The position numbers and the translations under genes are program-made. Source: Streptomyces sp. 11x1 (GTDB taxonomy: Bacteria > Actinomycetota > Actinomycetes > Streptomycetales > Streptomycetaceae). Taken from it: a stretch of DNA of 64,000 bases. Of the stretch, positions 55,304 through 62,786 are shown piece by piece. Numbering within the stretch: the first letter of the stretch is position 1; the number at the start of each line of letters is the position of its first letter. Location: NCBI RefSeq assembly GCF_032598905.1, contig NZ_CP122458.1, positions 1,302,001 through 1,366,000 on the forward strand. Direction: 5' to 3'. The notes under the pieces were generated by a model. The model was not told the DNA's origin. It saw only the letters and a list, made by a program, of their open reading frames with translations, and searched no databases.

Positions 55304-55639
55304 ATGCATGTCATCGTTCACCGCATCCGGCTCCACGAGGGCGTCGACCCCGCCCGGTTCGAGACCTGGGTGCGGGAAAGCGACTACCGCGCTGCCGCCG
55401 ACCTCAAAAGCCTGCATTCCTTTGCAGTGCACCGCATCTCGACACATGCTGACGCGAATGCGAATACGAATGCGCCCCACGAATACTTCGAGGTCATCTC
55501 GGTGACCAGCCCGGAGGAGTTCGAGCGGGATATGGCGACCGACACGTTTGGGCGCCTGGTCGCCGCTTTCGACACCATGGCCTCGGTCGTGGACGAGATC
55601 TCCGGGGAGCGGATCGAACCGGGGTACTCCGCGGACTGA
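55304..55639 (+). CDS. redY: RedY: small conserved prodiginine-cluster protein, Dabb/monooxygenase-like fold
   Basis: 111 residues from ATG 55304, preceded by AAGGA at 6 nt. A longer frame from 55178 would overlap redW and is rejected. The sequence (MHVIVHRIRLHEGVD, then YFEVISVTSPEEFERDM) has the alternating pattern of a ferredoxin-like alpha-beta barrel, as in small dimeric stress-responsive or antibiotic-biosynthesis-monooxygenase proteins. It is the last gene of the redX-W-Y unit and runs convergent to redZ, with a hairpin terminator between them. Its role in prodiginine formation is not known to me; the name follows its position in the cluster. Confidence 0.7.
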   Translation: MHVIVHRIRLHEGVDPARFETWVRESDYRAAADLKSLHSFAVHRISTHADANANTNAPHEYFEVISVTSPEEFERDMATDTFGRLVAAFDTMASVVDEISGERIEPGYSAD

Positions 55640-55658
55640 GGCGTGCGCATCATGAACG

Positions 55659-55690
55659 GGTGCCGGGATCGGACGTCCCCGGCACCTTTT
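55659..55690. terminator. Hairpin terminator between convergent redY and redZ
   Basis: GGTGCCGGG (55659-55667), a 10-nt loop, CCCGGCACC (55678-55686) and TTTT (55687-55690). It is a perfect 9-bp stem with a U-tract for the plus-strand transcript. It sits in the 72-bp gap between two convergent genes and could serve both directions. Confidence 0.8.
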
Positions 55691-55711
55691 CTCCCCGGAC
55701 CGTCGATTTCG

Positions 55712-56368
55712 TCAGGACATGCTGACCTGTTGCGCGATCCTGCTGATGAGGCCCGACTCATAGGCGATGGCGACCGCCTGGGTGCGCGTCCGCGCATGCA
55801 GCTTCTGCAGGACGTGATGCACATGTGAGCGCACGGTCGCGTTCGAGACGGTCAGCCGCTCGGCGATCTCGGCGTTGGACTTGCCCCGGGACAGCAGCAG
55901 CATCACTTCACGCTCGCGCCGGGTGAGCATGGGACCCGCCCCGGCCGGCACCAGGGTGAGGTGCACGTCGGCGAGCGCCAGCGACCTGCCGACCTCGTCC
56001 GGCAGGACAAGGACGTTGACCGTGGTGACCGTTCTGATCACGTGGACGAGGTCCTCCACCGAGGACTCCACGGAGAGCACGGCACGCACACTGACCCGGA
56101 GGGCTTCCAGCGCGCGATGGGTGTTCTGAGGGGGGCAGAGCAGGATCACCTTGCTGAGTTCGGCCAGTTCGGCGAGTTCCTGACGGTCGTCGATGGTGAG
56201 CAGGGGCGAAATGACGATGACAGCTTCGGGGGACGCCTCGGCGGCCACGGCGAGGGCACGGCGCACCGATGTCTCCACGGTGACATCGAGGTGATAACGC
56301 CCCAGCAGTGCCTGAATTCCCGCTCCGACGATGGCATTGTCGCAGCACACCAGCAATCTGATACTCAT
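55712..56368 (-). CDS. redZ: RedZ: orphan NarL-type response-regulator-like activator
   Basis: 218 residues from ATG 56368 (MSIRLLVCCD); an in-frame TTG at 56380 would add four residues. The N-terminal receiver-like domain lacks the phosphoacceptor Asp: the strand that normally ends in an Asp reads AVIVISPLL. It is therefore probably not controlled by phosphorylation, as reported for RedZ-type atypical regulators. The C-terminal LuxR/NarL helix-turn-helix (LTRREREVMLLLSRG, NAEIAERLTVSNATVRSHV) is intact. In S. coelicolor RedZ activates redD and its gene carries a TTA codon; I find no TTA codon here. It lies between redY (convergent) and redV (same strand, 232 bp upstream), matching S. coelicolor gene order. 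Confidence 0.85.
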   Translation of the reverse strand: MSIRLLVCCDNAIVGAGIQALLGRYHLDVTVETSVRRALAVAAEASPEAVIVISPLLTIDDRQELAELAELSKVILLCPPQNTHRALEALRVSVRAVLSVESSVEDLVHVIRTVTTVNVLVLPDEVGRSLALADVHLTLVPAGAGPMLTRREREVMLLLSRGKSNAEIAERLTVSNATVRSHVHHVLQKLHARTRTQAVAIAYESGLISRIAQQVSMS

Positions 56369-56460
56369 GATGCGACACAAAGGAGACCATGAGCGGAACG
56401 ACGGAGCAAGAACTGAAGAATGATATTCAACGGAACGGCCGTCGACACTTGTTCCCCTTA

Positions 56461-56491
56461 AGTATCACAACCTTTAATATTGCACTTTCAA
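56461..56491 (-). promoter_or_regulatory. Candidate redZ promoter
   Basis: On the minus strand, TTGAAA (56491-56486) and GATACT (56466-56461) are separated by 19 bp, about 90 nt before the redZ ATG, in the clearly AT-richer core of the 232-bp redV-redZ gap. The spacer is slightly long for a vegetative promoter. Confidence 0.35.
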
Positions 56492-56600
56492 TGGCACGGT
56501 ATCACGACCACACGCCGATGAGAAGGAGCCTGCATATCGCCGAGATAGCATCGAATGCGCCCAAGTTCCCACCGTGCGGCGCGCACAAACACCGGACAGT

Positions 56601-57800
56601 TCAAATTGAGCGGAATCCAGCGGAACCCGGGCGACGGAAGGACGCGGGCGCCGGGGTGGACGGGACGCCGAGACGGCTGACGAAGAAGGGGCGTCCGGTC
56701 AGGCCCAGCAGAGCCTTCAGATCGCGGCGCAGGTCGTCGTGCTGCACGACGATGCTGAGGGGATGGAGTGCCAGCCCTGCCTCCGTGGCGGCCAGCCAGT
56801 AGTCCAGCAGCAGCTCGCCGCCCCGCAGTTGCCCGGCCACACCCGGCGATTCCCTGGTGAATCCGAGCACCACCACGGCGGGCGTCCGAAGCCGCACGTG
56901 CCCGGCCGGCTCCGCGGCGAGCCGGTGGTGGAAGCCGGCCAGACACAGGAGCCGCATCACCGGTGGGGCCAACGTGAGGCGCTTGCCCAGGCACTGGAGC
57001 GGCGTGAGCGGTCCGAACAGCTGAGCTGCCGTGAAGCCGTCTCCGTGCCGACGCGCCTCGGCGGCGTTCCACCGCACGTACGCATGGGTCTCCCGCCAGG
57101 CCGCCGGGTGGCTGAAGTCGCGCCCGGCGTGAGACGCCAGGAAGTCCGCGAAGAGGGACCTTTCCGGACTCGACGTCAGGTGCCGGACCGTCACACCGCC
57201 CTTCTCGGCCCCCTGCGGGTCGTCGGCCCGGACCGGGACGGCGACCGTGCGGGCCAGCTCCCCGAGTGTCCCGTCGTCGAGAGCGGTGTTCCGGTACGGC
57301 CCACGGTGGGTGCGCCGCCCGCGGGCCAGCGCCCACAGTTCGTCGATCCCTTCCCCCGAGGACCGGTCGCGCCGCAGCGCCGCCACGCACAGCGGAGTCC
57401 AGTCCGACGGCCACCGCGCGGCGAACCGGACCGGTCCGGGCAGCACCTCGACGGCGCGCACCTGCAGCGCCGCCCACCCCTCGGCGGCCAGCGCCCGCCG
57501 CAGCAGCCGCCAGTACGCTCCGCAACTGACATGCATCTCCATGGCGTGCGCGGCCAGAGCGCGCAGTTCACGGCAGCGGTCCAGGGCGAGAATCACGTAC
57601 TCGGTGCCCGCTTCGTCGCCCATGCCGAGGAATCGGGCGGCGGCCTGCCGGGCCTCCGGCGAGTCCGCCCGGGCGAGCCTCCAGGGTTGGCAGTTGTGGG
57701 AGGAAGGACTGAGCGAGGCCAGCGCGGTGGCGTCGGCCAGCGCCTCTTCGAACCGCCGTGCAGGAGCGACGGACGGACGTGTCACGGCAGCGGTCCTCAC
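56601..57800 (-). CDS. redV: RedV: nitroreductase-family flavoenzyme (PigM-like bipyrrole oxidase)
   Basis: 399 residues from GTG 57800. The opening LSPSSHNCQPWRL is the FMN-binding S-xx-N-xQPW pattern of nitroreductase-fold enzymes, and the segment DYWLAATEAGLALHPLSIVVQ matches the second conserved part of that fold. In Serratia the related PigM is proposed to oxidise the hydroxymethyl-bipyrrole intermediate to the aldehyde (HBM to HBC); RedV fills the same slot. The gene follows redU by 17 bp on the same strand, so it belongs to the operon redQ-redR-(kinase-like)-redU-redV. Substrate assignment is by analogy. Confidence 0.75.
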   Translation of the reverse strand: MRTAAVTRPSVAPARRFEEALADATALASLSPSSHNCQPWRLARADSPEARQAAARFLGMGDEAGTEYVILALDRCRELRALAAHAMEMHVSCGAYWRLLRRALAAEGWAALQVRAVEVLPGPVRFAARWPSDWTPLCVAALRRDRSSGEGIDELWALARGRRTHRGPYRNTALDDGTLGELARTVAVPVRADDPQGAEKGGVTVRHLTSSPERSLFADFLASHAGRDFSHPAAWRETHAYVRWNAAEARRHGDGFTAAQLFGPLTPLQCLGKRLTLAPPVMRLLCLAGFHHRLAAEPAGHVRLRTPAVVVLGFTRESPGVAGQLRGGELLLDYWLAATEAGLALHPLSIVVQHDDLRRDLKALLGLTGRPFFVSRLGVPSTPAPASFRRPGSAGFRSI

Positions 57801-57817
57801 CTTCTGTCGACTGTCGA

Positions 57818-58627
57818 CTACGTGCTCGCAGGGTCACTCCAGACCAGGGCCAGGTGGTAGCCGTCCAGCTCGCAGGCCCGGGTTCGCAACTCGCCGCCGC
57901 CGACGGGTGCGTGTCGCAGCAGCTCCGGGCCCGGCCGCCAGGCGAAGCGCCCGTCCTCGTGCCACCCGGTGAGGCGCACCTCGCGCGTGTCGACGCGCAG
58001 ACCGAACCCGTAGTACTTGAGGACGGCCTCCTTGCACACCCAGCGCAGGAGCAGTGGCATGACGCGCAGGCGCTGCCCGGCGAGGTCCGCACCCGCGCTC
58101 TCGCCGTCAGCCGAGAGGATGCGGGCCAGCGGGGGCGAGACGGTGCGCGGACGCTCCAGGTCCACTCCGACCGCGCCCGGCCCGCACACCGCGACGGCAT
58201 AGTCGCCGGAGTGCGTCAGGCCCACCTCCACCGGCAGGTCGGTCACGGGCTTCCCGGCGCGCAAGCCCTGCGTCACGCGTCCGATGCGGATGTCACGGCA
58301 GGCGACCGGCGTGCTCCCCGAGTGCTCCTGGTGGGCGCGCACGGCGTACTTGAGCGCCATCCGGCCCGCCAGCCACTCCTCGCGCCGACGCCGCAGAGCG
58401 AGCGTGCCCACGTAGGACGCCTCTTCCGGTCCCAGGTGCCACGACGTCAGCCGGGCGCGGACGTCGTCCCCGGCGGCGCGCAGCCAGGCGAGCGACACCA
58501 CGCTCAGGGCCAGCCCCGGCGCGGGCCGGAGCACCCGCAGCGGCACGTCCCGATCGAGAACGAGTGGGCCGGTGTCCGTCCGGGGCCGGAGCTCGCCGGG
58601 TGCCGCCGCGGCCTCAGCGGTCGACAT
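57818..58627 (-). CDS. redU: RedU: 4'-phosphopantetheinyl transferase
   Basis: 269 residues of Sfp-type architecture. The Mg2+-binding motif GVDLE (Asp156, Glu158) and the RWVCKEAVLK motif (WxxKEAxxK; Lys199, Glu200, Lys204) are intact, as is the upstream SWHLGPEEASYVG segment. It attaches the phosphopantetheine arm to carrier proteins. In S. coelicolor RedU modifies the RedO PCP. Its start overlaps the stop of the upstream kinase-like gene by 14 bp. Whether it also primes the ACPs of the neighbouring type I PKS is open. Confidence 0.9.
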   Translation of the reverse strand: MSTAEAAAAPGELRPRTDTGPLVLDRDVPLRVLRPAPGLALSVVSLAWLRAAGDDVRARLTSWHLGPEEASYVGTLALRRRREEWLAGRMALKYAVRAHQEHSGSTPVACRDIRIGRVTQGLRAGKPVTDLPVEVGLTHSGDYAVAVCGPGAVGVDLERPRTVSPPLARILSADGESAGADLAGQRLRVMPLLLRWVCKEAVLKYYGFGLRVDTREVRLTGWHEDGRFAWRPGPELLRHAPVGGGELRTRACELDGYHLALVWSDPAST

Positions 58628-59504
58628 CGGGCGGCAGCAGGAACGGGTACGTGCGCCGCCGGATCCTGCGGTGCCAGAAGCGGTCCGCCCGGCGCAGGCG
58701 TTGGATCAGTTCCCACATGCGGGCGTCCTCGCGGTAGTAGCCGGCCACCTCGTCGGCGGTGACCGGGGCGTCGAAACGGCCCTCGCTCTGCGCCAGGAAA
58801 CCCGGAACCAGCCGCGACAGCCGTTCCTTGTGCAGATTGCCGAGGAAGTCGAGGACGGCGCCGCGCGGCTCGTAGTACTTGTCGAAGATCGCCCGGGTCT
58901 GGGACACCCGCACGGCGTCGCGCAGAATCCAGGGGAGCGAGGTGAAGAACAGCCGCACATCGAGCCGTTCGCGCCGCCGTGCGTCTCGCAGCAGGGGGGT
59001 GGTGACATCGAGGTAGACCAGTTCCCCGTCGAGATCCATCCAGTTGGACGCCTGAGCGTCCAGCCCGACGCCGGGGGTCACCGCTTTCTCGACCAGGGGG
59101 AGGAAGCGCGCGTAGAAGTCGCCGGCCCATGCGTGGCCCTCGGTGTGCAGCAGCCGGGAGCACAGCCGGTCGCCGGGCAGAGCCTCCTGCACGCAGTACC
59201 CGACGACCTTGCCCGAGGGCGTCCGGGTGTGCCACAGCCGGGTGTCGGCGACGCGCACGCCGGCCTTCTCCAGCTGCTCGACGTACTCACCGACCAGCGA
59301 CTCGTGGCGCCTGAAGCTCTCGTAGGTGGGGAAGACCGGCAGCCGCTTGCACGCGAACGAGCCGTCCGGGGTGTCCAGGCGCAGGACGAGGGTGACCTCA
59401 CCGAATCCGAGAACGGCCAGCGCCGAGGGATCGGCGGTGTCGAGGGCGCGTTGTACGCGCCTCTCAAGCGCGGCGATGTCCCGCTCGGGAAGAACGAAGG
59501 ACAT
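58614..59504 (-). CDS. Kinase-fold-like protein of the prodiginine cluster (redT/redS position)
   Basis: 296 residues from ATG 59504, with GAGGTGA about 9 nt upstream. The sequence has pieces that resemble a small protein-kinase or aminoglycoside-phosphotransferase fold: GFGEVTLVL (nucleotide loop and strand), FACKRLP (invariant Lys), GLDAQASNWM (catalytic-loop-like, Asp..Asn) and VYLDVTTP (metal-binding Asp-like). The C-terminal half is helical and rich in Arg. It lies between redU and redR, where S. coelicolor has genes of unknown function (redT, redS); only one gene occupies that space here. The substrate is unknown, and it may be a pseudokinase. I leave the symbol empty because I cannot tell which of the two it matches. 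Confidence 0.6.
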   Translation of the reverse strand: MSFVLPERDIAALERRVQRALDTADPSALAVLGFGEVTLVLRLDTPDGSFACKRLPVFPTYESFRRHESLVGEYVEQLEKAGVRVADTRLWHTRTPSGKVVGYCVQEALPGDRLCSRLLHTEGHAWAGDFYARFLPLVEKAVTPGVGLDAQASNWMDLDGELVYLDVTTPLLRDARRRERLDVRLFFTSLPWILRDAVRVSQTRAIFDKYYEPRGAVLDFLGNLHKERLSRLVPGFLAQSEGRFDAPVTADEVAGYYREDARMWELIQRLRRADRFWHRRIRRRTYPFLLPPDVDR

Positions 59505-59554
59505 GGGACGCCGTCACCTCCCCCGCCTTGACGCGGCGGTGGCCGAAGCAGCGC

Positions 59555-60781
59555 TTACGCGGCGGTGAAGACGAGCACGGCATTCTGTCCCCCGAATCCG
59601 AACGAATTGCTGACGGCCACATCGACCTTCGTCCGGCGGGCCGTGCCGGAGACCACGTCCAGGTCGAGGTCGGGGTCCTGCTGTTCCAGGTTCGCCGTGG
59701 GGGGAACGGTGGAGTGCTGGACGGCGAGCACGGTCAGGGCGGCCTCGATGGCGCCGGCGGCGCCGAGAGTGTGGCCCAGGACCCCCTTGGTGGAGGTCAC
59801 GGCCACACCGTCGCCGAACACCGCACGCAGGGTTCGTGCCTCGATCGCGTCGTTGATCCTGGTCGCGGTGCCATGCGCGTTGACGTGCCGCACCTCGTCG
59901 GTCCCCACCCCGGCCTGCGTCAGCGCGTCCCGCAGGGCGCGCCGGACACTGCGCCCCTCGGGCTCGGGAGTGGTGATGTGGTGGGCGTCGGCGGAGGCAC
60001 CGTACCCGGCCAGCCGGGCCCGCACCGGAGCACGACGCGCCCGGGCATCCGCTTCGCGCTCCAGCACGAGTACGCCACTGCCCTCGCCGATGACGAAGCC
60101 GTCGCGGGCCGCGTCGAACGGACGGGAGGCGGCGGTGGGATCGTCCACCCGGCGGGAGAGCACACCCATCTGTGCGAACCCCGTCACCATGAGAGGGCTG
60201 ACGTTCGCCTCGGTGCCACCGGTGAGCACCACGTCGCAGACGCCTTCCCGCAGCAGCCCGGCGGCTGTGCCGATGGCCGTGGCCCCGGAGGCACAGGCGC
60301 TGGCGGTCACGAAGTTGGGGCCGGTGGTGCCCAGGTCCATCGCCAGATGACCCGCGACCATGTTCGGCACCAGCATCGGAAGCAGCAGGGCGGAGACCGC
60401 CTGGGGCCCCTTCTCCAGGAGTCGGCGGTGCTGTTTCTCGAAGGTCGTGATGCCGCCGAGCCCGCAGCCGATCACCACACCGACCCGGGCGCCGTCCCAG
60501 GTGAGCGGGTCGAGGCCGCTGTCCGCGACGGCTTCACGGGCGGCGACGATCGCCAGCTGGATGAAGCGGTCGTGGGTCAGCCGGCTACGTGGTCCGACGT
60601 GCCGGGCCGGGTCGAGGTCCGGCACGGTGCAGGAGATGTCGATCGGCAGATCGGCGAGCATCGGGTTCCTGGTGGCCTTCGACCGGCCGTCGCACACGCC
60701 CTTCCACGTCACGTCCGTGCCGATACCGGCCGCGGTGACCAGACCGAGTCCGGTGACGGCGATGCTGTCACCGGACGTCAC
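59555..60781 (-). CDS. redR: RedR: ketoacyl-ACP synthase II (KAS II)
   Basis: 408 residues from GTG 60781, overlapping the redQ stop by 4 bp (GTGA). FabF-type catalytic residues are Cys163 (ASACASGA), His303 (VNAHGTATR) and His337 (GVLGHTLGAAG). In the undecylprodigiosin pathway RedR elongates the RedP product on RedQ through four further malonyl condensations to give the C12 acyl chain. Reduction steps are presumably supplied by primary fatty acid enzymes. It is in one operon with redQ and stops 50 bp before the kinase-like gene. Confidence 0.9.
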   Translation of the reverse strand: MTSGDSIAVTGLGLVTAAGIGTDVTWKGVCDGRSKATRNPMLADLPIDISCTVPDLDPARHVGPRSRLTHDRFIQLAIVAAREAVADSGLDPLTWDGARVGVVIGCGLGGITTFEKQHRRLLEKGPQAVSALLLPMLVPNMVAGHLAMDLGTTGPNFVTASACASGATAIGTAAGLLREGVCDVVLTGGTEANVSPLMVTGFAQMGVLSRRVDDPTAASRPFDAARDGFVIGEGSGVLVLEREADARARRAPVRARLAGYGASADAHHITTPEPEGRSVRRALRDALTQAGVGTDEVRHVNAHGTATRINDAIEARTLRAVFGDGVAVTSTKGVLGHTLGAAGAIEAALTVLAVQHSTVPPTANLEQQDPDLDLDVVSGTARRTKVDVAVSNSFGFGGQNAVLVFTAA

Positions 60782-61020
60782 GGCGCGACCCCGACCCCGG
60801 ACTCGACGAGGCCGGCCAGGTGCCCGATGCTGTCGGCCCGGCCCACCGCGTCGTCCTGGATCTCCACGTCGAACTCGGACTGGATCACGAGCAGCAGTTC
60901 GACGACGAACAGCGAATCCATGTCGAGTTCCTCGAACGTGGCATCCGGCCTGATCTGCGCCCGCGCCACCGCGAAGTGATTGACGAGCAGGTCGACCAGC
61001 TTTTCGTACACAGCGCCCAT
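60778..61020 (-). CDS. redQ: RedQ: acyl carrier protein for the dodecanoyl chain
   Basis: 80 residues from ATG 61020 (MGAVYEKLVD). A longer frame from 61062 is less likely because it lacks a ribosome site. The phosphopantetheine attachment motif is ELDMDSLFVVEL with Ser36. The length and acidity are typical of fatty-acid ACPs. It carries the growing alkyl chain made by RedP and RedR. It is the first gene of the leftward operon, with its promoter and a SARP-type operator directly upstream. Confidence 0.9.
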   Translation of the reverse strand: MGAVYEKLVDLLVNHFAVARAQIRPDATFEELDMDSLFVVELLLVIQSEFDVEIQDDAVGRADSIGHLAGLVESGVGVAP

Positions 61021-61071
61021 GAAGGTGTTCTGCCTTTCCGCTGGGTGAGTGGGATGCGACATCTGGCGGAA

Positions 61072-61151
61072 ACTATCCCCACACCCGCTGACCGTCCGCT
61101 GACCGATACCTGACCAGTGGTCCCGTCAGGCGTCGGTCAGCGGACGGTCAG
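61072..61151. promoter_or_regulatory. Bidirectional SARP (RedD) operator: two facing arrays of three heptamers
   Basis: CTGACCG at 61088-61094, CTGACCG at 61099-61105 and CTGACCA at 61110-61116 repeat every 11 bp. On the opposite strand CTGACGG, CTGACCG and CTGACCG occupy 61129-61123, 61140-61134 and 61151-61145, again every 11 bp. The outer parts form a perfect 20-bp inverted repeat (61087-61106 with 61133-61152). Eleven-bp-spaced heptamer direct repeats are the known binding signature of SARP activators. A GATAGT -10-like box for redQ lies 10 bp beyond the left array (minus strand, 61077-61072), and AAGACT lies at the same distance on the redP side (61162-61167). This is the probable RedD operator for both redQ-R and redP-O-N units. 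Confidence 0.8.
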
Positions 61152-61267
61152 CGTTGGCCGGAAGACTCCAACCGGTCAGGGCCTTTTCGGCCGTACCGCT
61201 CTGCGAGGAGTCACACTTTTGGCCGCCTGCCGCCGTGCTCGCACGCCCCGCCGAGCCGCCGCCCCCA

Positions 61268-61430
61268 GGGGGTGTTTTGAAAGTCCCGCACAGCACCCAC
61301 GGCGCCCGGCACGCACCCTCGCCGCACCGGCCAAAGACCCAAGTAGCTCCGCTACGAGGGCCTTCATCCGGCACGCCGAGGCCACGCACCGAACACCGCG
61401 GGCACCGCACAGGACTTTCAAAACACCCCC
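61268..61430. repeat. 163-bp inverted repeat / structured-RNA candidate in the redP leader
   Basis: The outer arms GGGGGTGTTTTGAAAGTCC (61268-61286) and its exact complement (61412-61430) pair perfectly over 19 bp. The symmetry continues inward to GTAGC-tcc-GCTAC at 61343-61355, giving 80 opposed positions. I count 56 Watson-Crick matches, 19 C/A oppositions and 5 other mismatches on the plus strand. In a minus-strand transcript every one of the 19 becomes a G-U wobble, so 75 of 80 positions pair. It ends 15 bp before the redP ATG and lies inside the expected redP leader. It could be a small RNA gene, an intergenic dispersed repeat (MITE- or REP-like) or an attenuator. Confidence 0.6.
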
Positions 61431-61445
61431 TACCGGAGACGACCG

Positions 61446-62465
61446 ATGACCCCGGCAGCCGTTCTCGCCGGGCTGGGCAGCCAGTTGCCGCCCCGGCTGG
61501 TGACCAACGACGAACTGGCGGCCCGGCTCGACAGCTCCGACGAATGGATACGCACCCGGACCGGTATCCGGCAGCGCTACGTCGCCCCCGAGGGGCTGCT
61601 GACCTCCGACCTGGCCGCCGGAGCCGGAGCGCTCGCCCTGAAGTCGGCCGGCCTCGCGCAGGTCGACGCCGTCCTGGTGGCCACCACCACACCGGACCGC
61701 CCCTGCCCCGCCACCGCCCCGACCGTGGCCGAGAAGCTGGGCCTCGGGCAGGTGGCCGCCTTCGACGTCTCGGCGGTGTGCACGGGATTCCTCTACGCGC
61801 TCGCCACCGCGTCCGGCCTCATCGCATCCGGTACGGCCCGGCACGTACTGGTGATCGGGGCGGAGACGTTCTCCCGGATCCTCGACCCGGCCGACCGCGC
61901 CACCTCCGTCATCTTCGGCGACGGAGCCGGCGCCGTCGTGCTGCGTGCGGGACATCCCGAAGAGCCGGGCGCCCTCGGGCCGTTCGCACTCGGCAGTGAC
62001 GGCAGTGGCCAGGACCTGATCACCGTGCCGCGCGGCGTCCCGCCGGCACCGGCGGAGACGGCGGAGACGGCGGAGACGGCGGAGACGGCCACCGACGGCT
62101 ACTACTTCACGATGCAGGGCAGGACGGTCTTCCGGCTCGCCGTGCAGCGGATGGGACAGAGCATCCGGGCCGCCCTCGACCGGGCCGGGCTGCGCATCGA
62201 CGACATCGACCGGCTCGTCGGCCACCAGGCCAACCTCCGCATCCTGCTGCGGCTGGCCGACGAGATCGGGCTGCCGCGTGAGCGCAGCTACAGCCACATC
62301 GCCGAGGTGGGCAACACCGCCGCGGCCTCCCTGCCGCTGGCCTTGGACCACGCGCATGCCGAAGGCGCCCTGCGTCCCGGCGACCGTGTGCTGCTGGCCG
62401 CCTTCGGCGGCGGGCTCACCTGGGGGGCGGTCACGCTCACCTGGCCCGCCGTCGACCGGGGCTGA
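61446..62465 (+). CDS. redP: RedP: ketoacyl-ACP synthase III (KAS III) priming the alkyl chain
   Basis: 339 residues from ATG 61446, with GGAG at 7 nt. The FabH catalytic triad is Cys112 (VSAVCTGFLYA), His260 (GHQANLRI) and Asn290 (GNTAAAS). RedP condenses acetyl-CoA with malonyl-RedQ to start the undecylprodigiosin side chain. A short AET-repeat linker (residues about 203-215) is encoded by a 9-bp tandem repeat. It is divergent from redQ across the shared operator and heads the redP-redO-redN unit. Starter preference of RedP (acetyl versus branched acyl) cannot be read from sequence. Confidence 0.9.
   Translation: MTPAAVLAGLGSQLPPRLVTNDELAARLDSSDEWIRTRTGIRQRYVAPEGLLTSDLAAGAGALALKSAGLAQVDAVLVATTTPDRPCPATAPTVAEKLGLGQVAAFDVSAVCTGFLYALATASGLIASGTARHVLVIGAETFSRILDPADRATSVIFGDGAGAVVLRAGHPEEPGALGPFALGSDGSGQDLITVPRGVPPAPAETAETAETAETATDGYYFTMQGRTVFRLAVQRMGQSIRAALDRAGLRIDDIDRLVGHQANLRILLRLADEIGLPRERSYSHIAEVGNTAAASLPLALDHAHAEGALRPGDRVLLAAFGGGLTWGAVTLTWPAVDRG
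62052..62087. repeat. 9-bp tandem repeat (4 copies) in redP
   Basis: Four perfect copies of gcggagacg at 62052-62087, encoding an Ala-Glu-Thr repeat in a surface loop between the Cys and His parts of the KAS III fold. The frame is preserved at any copy number. Confidence 0.9.
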
Positions 62466-62522
62466 GGGCGGCGGGATCCGGCTCGACAGCCCTGCCACCG
62501 CAGGACCGAACCAAGGACGGCA

Positions 62523-62786
62523 ATGACCTCTCGGGAACTGATCACCGACTACATCGTCGACGTCTGGATGGACGGCGACGCCGAAAGCCTGGAGCCGGAG
62601 ACACCGATCACGGAACTGAACATCATCGATTCCGCAGGCATCTTCGATCTTGTCCATTACCTGCAGAGCGAATTGCGGATCAGCATTCCCGTCCAGGAGA
62701 TATCGCCGAAGAACTTCCGGTCCGTCAATGCGATCGCCGAACTGGTCGACCGTCTCCGGAAAGGTGAAGGAGGAAACGCGGCATGA
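62523..62786 (+). CDS. redO: RedO: peptidyl carrier protein for proline
   Basis: 87 residues with a carrier-protein fold; the attachment motif is NIIDSAGIFDL with Ser37. In prodiginine pathways RedO holds L-proline, loaded by the adenylation enzyme RedM, while RedW oxidises it to the pyrrole. The NIIDS rather than GxDS context is in line with small stand-alone proline carriers. It begins 57 bp after redP, and its stop overlaps the redN start by 4 bp (ATGA). Confidence 0.85.
   Translation: MTSRELITDYIVDVWMDGDAESLEPETPITELNIIDSAGIFDLVHYLQSELRISIPVQEISPKNFRSVNAIAELVDRLRKGEGGNAA

Noticed and set aside
56389..56802. Plus-strand frame starting at ATG 56389 with a perfect AAAGGAG ribosome site
   Set aside because: After about 70 codons it becomes an antisense shadow of redV with Arg/Ser-rich text; I see no domain, and the gap is better explained as the redZ promoter. 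A very short leader peptide cannot be excluded.
61126..61692. Minus-strand frame of 188 codons across the redQ-redP gap, and the plus-strand frame 61117-61449
   Set aside because: Both are translations of the inverted repeat (CFESP and TFKTPP ends) and of redP antisense; no conserved protein features.
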